Below, piece by piece: positions 30,159-32,480 of a stretch of DNA of 32,480 nucleotides (position 1 is its first letter; each line of letters starts with the position of its first letter). Where the stretch lies: positions 1-32,480 of the forward strand of contig CAAGKF010000020.1 of the NCBI GenBank assembly GCA_900770345.1. Direction: 5' to 3'. Source of the stretch: Lachnospiraceae bacterium (GTDB lineage Bacteria; Bacillota; Clostridia; Lachnospirales; Lachnospiraceae). The translations under genes and the position numbers were made by a program. The notes under the pieces are model-generated. The model saw nothing but the letters and a program-made list of their open reading frames with translations. It was not told the DNA's origin and ran no database searches.

Positions 30159-31463
30159 TTAAAGGGTAAGACCCTTTACGATCCAGTCATAGGTTTCCAT
30201 TGCAAGGCGGAGCTGCAGTCTGACATTTTCCAGCTCGTTCTTCGCAGACAGGTCTGTGGCCTTGATCTGCAGATACTGAAGATCCGTAATGCTTCCCACT
30301 GACCTCTGTACTTCTGCCTCTCGCAGATTTTCGTCTGCCACCTGAAGATTCATCACTGCTGTATTGTAGGCATCCCTTGCGACAAGAATCTTATTATACT
30401 GGCTCTTGATAGAGCTGGCTACGGAATTCCTGTTGTCCTCGATGGAAGCTTTTGTAGATTCAATCAGGTCGGCAGAGGTAAGATTTCCCAGTTTCTTCTC
30501 ATTATAACGGATGTCATAATTGTTGGCGTATGCCTGCTCCAGATCACTGTTGGGGTCAAGCGTATCAATACGATCAAATTCCGGATCCGGCACTGCCATG
30601 ATCTCCGGCTGAGCGTCTGCCTGCCATCCCAGCATCAGACACAGGGTACGGTGCACATTGTCAGCGGATTTCTGTGCGGAACGGATAGAAGCCTCCTGAT
30701 CCTGCACCTGCTTTAAAGCATCCAGCACATTCTGCTGTGTGGCAAGTCCTACAGACTGTCTGGCCACGGTAGCTTCATACGCCTTCTGCGTATTCTCTTT
30801 CGCACTCAGAAGAGTCTCCATATTATACTGGGCCTGCTCATAGGTAGCCATCAGCTGCTGTGCCTGATATACCAGATTCGCCTCTGTCTGATCATATTTG
30901 ATCTTCTCCATATCGGCATCTTCAAAGTTATTGTCAGCCAGTTTTTCCAGGGTATTTCCGCTGAAATTCAGATTGGCCGCGCCCAAAAGAGCGGTTCCAT
31001 AGCTTCCGGCCACTGCTGCCAGCTGGGGCATATAGGAGGTAGAATCCAGCATATCCTTCAGATCATTTGCCAGATCCTTCATATCTTCCGCATCGTCCCA
31101 TACATCCTGCGCGTCATCCATCAATTCCAGGCTGATGTCGTTGGAGCTCTTTCCCTTCAGGTCATTATAGGAGGAACGGTTGCTGCGGACTGTAGGATTG
31201 TACTCATGAATCAGGTCAGCCAGTTCTTCATATTCCATTACATTGTCTCTGAGGGCAGCCCATTTGTCTTCTGAATAGGCAAATTCCGGGCTCATATCCT
31301 TCTTGTAGTCACGTATCTGAACATCCGCATTGTCCGTATAATTGTCATCCGGATGATCCTTTGTAGCCGCAAATGCGTTCACCGGTGCGGCCATAGCCAC
31401 AGCCGAAGCAGTGAAAAAAGCTGCTAAACGGTATCCATATCTCCATTTTACGAGATTCTTCAT
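30159..31463 (-). CDS. Exported TolC-like protein (first of a tandem pair)
   Basis: A 434-aa exported protein with a signal peptide (MKNLVKWRYGYRLAAFFTASAVAMAAPVNAFA). Two TolC-like halves are visible: VARQSVGLATQQNVLDALKQVQDQEASIRSAQKSADNVHRTLCLMLGW in the first, and EVQRSVGSITDLQYLQIKATDLSAKNELENVRLQLRLAMETYDWIVKG at the C-terminus. It shares this plan and the motifs 'YEEL/YDELxDLI' near the N-terminus and 'LCL-GW----PEI--VP' with the next gene, so the two arose by duplication. I chose the ATG at 31463 because AGGAG lies upstream; the longer open frame runs into the TetR gene. It starts 59 bases after the TetR stop. Confidence 0.78.
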   Translation of the reverse strand: MKNLVKWRYGYRLAAFFTASAVAMAAPVNAFAATKDHPDDNYTDNADVQIRDYKKDMSPEFAYSEDKWAALRDNVMEYEELADLIHEYNPTVRSNRSSYNDLKGKSSNDISLELMDDAQDVWDDAEDMKDLANDLKDMLDSTSYMPQLAAVAGSYGTALLGAANLNFSGNTLEKLADNNFEDADMEKIKYDQTEANLVYQAQQLMATYEQAQYNMETLLSAKENTQKAYEATVARQSVGLATQQNVLDALKQVQDQEASIRSAQKSADNVHRTLCLMLGWQADAQPEIMAVPDPEFDRIDTLDPNSDLEQAYANNYDIRYNEKKLGNLTSADLIESTKASIEDNRNSVASSIKSQYNKILVARDAYNTAVMNLQVADENLREAEVQRSVGSITDLQYLQIKATDLSAKNELENVRLQLRLAMETYDWIVKGLTL

Positions 31464-31522
31464 AATTTTTCTCCTTCTTTTATTCCTGTGTTTTAAGAGT
31501 ATATTCAGCCCCAGTTTTCTTT

Positions 31523-32164
31523 TCAGATAGGGTCCAGCTTCAGATTGCTGCATGCCCCCATCTGCAGGATCCGCATCTCATTGCGAATGATCGCCAGCGC
31601 CTGTTCTTTTTTTACAGTCTGCCTGTAATACATTGACATGGCCTTGAAACAGGCCATTACCGCGATCTCCGACACATATGCCAGAGTCTCCGCGCTTAAA
31701 GGATAGCGCTCCTTATCCACGTGCGCATCAAGTTCCTTCACAAAATCACTGTAGGAATCTTCGGGAAGCATAAATCCCTTGATCCCGAAAAGCTGATTCT
31801 GATTGACAACACTTAAATCTGTCAGCATGTTCTGAAACATCTTGTAGCCGAGGCCTCCCGCCGCTTCTTCCATTGCCTCTTTTAAAAGACAAACCGGCAC
31901 GGCAAAGGGATTTCCTCCCTCCTGTTTCAGCGTCCGGAATATCTTTTGGCGGCAGCAGTCCATAAAACCGCTGAGCATATACCGCATCAGATCATCCTTA
32001 TCCTCAAAATAAGTATAAAAGCTTCCGCGGGAAATGTCTGCTTCCTTGATAATCTGATTGATGGACGCAGCTGCGTAGGGTACACGTGAAAATTCATGGA
32101 CTGCGGCGCTGAGTATCGCCTGCTTCTTTTCTTCTTTCAGGTTCAAAAAACGTTGAGTCGGCAT
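31523..32164 (-). CDS. TetR family regulator of the TolC-like pair
   Basis: A 213-aa regulator with the usual N-terminal helix-turn-helix: KKQAILSAAVHEFSRVPYAAASINQIIKEADISRGSFYTYFEDKDDLMRYMLSGF. The C-terminal ligand domain has no recognisable relative. I chose the ATG at 32164 because AAGGAG stands ten bases before it; the frame is open further to 32224 but without a site. The gene is preceded by a consensus promoter and a near-perfect palindrome at the start point, indicating autorepression. The TolC-like genes follow closely on the same strand, so all three are probably under this control, as in TetR-regulated efflux operons. Confidence 0.92.
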   Translation of the reverse strand: MPTQRFLNLKEEKKQAILSAAVHEFSRVPYAAASINQIIKEADISRGSFYTYFEDKDDLMRYMLSGFMDCCRQKIFRTLKQEGGNPFAVPVCLLKEAMEEAAGGLGYKMFQNMLTDLSVVNQNQLFGIKGFMLPEDSYSDFVKELDAHVDKERYPLSAETLAYVSEIAVMACFKAMSMYYRQTVKKEQALAIIRNEMRILQMGACSNLKLDPI

Positions 32165-32212
32165 GTATATATCTCCTTGCCATCTTTTGTATCTTTGGTT
32201 GGTTGGGACATA

Positions 32213-32237
32213 ACAGGCTGTCACTATGACATCCTGT
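32213..32237 (-). promoter_or_regulatory. Palindromic TetR-type operator
   Basis: A 25-bp palindrome, ACAGG-n2-GTCA-n3-TGAC-n2-CCTGT, centred on 32225. It lies just downstream of the consensus promoter, at about +4 to +28 of the predicted transcript. This is the form and place of a TetR-family autoregulatory operator. Confidence 0.7.
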
Positions 32238-32247
32238 CACGGAACCA

Positions 32248-32276
32248 ATTATATACAGATGTGGAAATTGTGTCAA
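32248..32276 (-). promoter_or_regulatory. Full-consensus promoter of the tetR-tolC-like operon
   Basis: On the minus strand, a perfect -35 TTGACA (32276-32271), 17-base spacer and perfect -10 TATAAT (32253-32248). Such a strong promoter fits a repressed operon. Confidence 0.85.
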
Positions 32277-32394
32277 GATTGGAAGTATAAAAATTTTCTA
32301 AAGAGGGGCGCGCAGAGCAGATACCGGCCGAAGACGGGGCGGCATTTTGCGGAAGGAAGTTCTAAGAGGAAAAAGCGGACAGATCCCGGGCACC

Positions 32395-32470
32395 GGTGTT
32401 ATTCACGGAGAACTCCTGATGAGTTCTCCGCTCAAAACACCTGGAATTTTGTTTTGGAGAACAAAATTCC
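32395..32470. repeat. Cluster of inverted repeats at the right edge
   Basis: GGTGTT (32395-32400) pairs with AACACC (32436-32441), enclosing a perfect hairpin of CGGAGAACTC (32406-32415) and GAGTTCTCCG (32421-32430). Right after it, GGAATTTTGTT (32443-32453) pairs perfectly with AACAAAATTCC (32460-32470). Three stems lie in 76 bases. It could be a structured RNA, a repeat element or a double terminator; the window ends here. I see no gene in 32277-32480. Confidence 0.6.
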
Positions 32471-32480
32471 TCCCCGGATC

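Noticed and set aside
1..32480. tRNA, rRNA and CRISPR arrays
   Set aside because: Nothing with the needed structure or regular repeat-spacer pattern was seen on either strand by reading.

Overview
The window looks like the chromosome of a spore-forming anaerobic Clostridia member, most probably a Lachnospiraceae-type gut bacterium. The case rests on moderate GC, strong AGGAGG ribosome sites, a SipL-type spore morphogenesis protein (SPOCS repeats plus LysM), YesM/YesN two-component genes, and TRAP, BCCT and AGCS transporters. Species cannot be named from this sequence. No rRNA, tRNA or CRISPR was seen.

Left part (1-6000): a decayed YitT-like fragment and the minus-strand operon rpsF-ssb-rpsR, with a clear promoter, a leader hairpin that masks the rpsF ribosome site, and a terminator. 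Upstream, all on the minus strand, lie a DUF2156 gene, an Eis-like acetyltransferase, a sirtuin deacylase, an aldo/keto reductase and a DUF951 gene. The acetyltransferase next to the deacylase could be an acylation writer/eraser pair.

Middle (6000-14550): an accessory catabolic cassette. A YesM-type histidine kinase and YesN/AraC-type response regulator face away from a three-gene TRAP transporter (dctP, dctQ, dctM) followed by a Cys-type sulfatase with no export signal. The likely logic is sensing a sulfated organic anion, importing it through TRAP, and desulfating it inside the cell. A complete group II intron of about 1.96 kb with its own reverse transcriptase sits in the divergent control region, almost on the predicted start of the kinase transcript. 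Between the intron and dctP lie four phased TTAAAATA-like half-sites that could be the regulator's operator.

Right-middle (14550-28500): mostly housekeeping. Minus strand: sipL, a TtcA-like PP-loop gene, cysE, a PrcB-domain lipoprotein and ilvE. Plus strand: a TetR regulator and putP. Then alsT (minus), a zinc-dependent phospholipase C-like gene (plus), a secreted ComEC-like metallo-beta-lactamase-fold protein and a small lipoprotein (minus), and a BCCT transporter (plus). Convergent gene pairs are separated by strong terminators.

Right end (28490-32480): an HPr-like protein lacking the catalytic His and regulatory Ser, then an apparent operon read leftwards: a TetR regulator followed by two paralogous exported TolC-like proteins. 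It has a consensus promoter and a 25-bp palindromic operator. TolC-like proteins in an apparently single-membrane organism, without a pump gene beside them, are among the least explained content here. The window ends in a cluster of inverted repeats.
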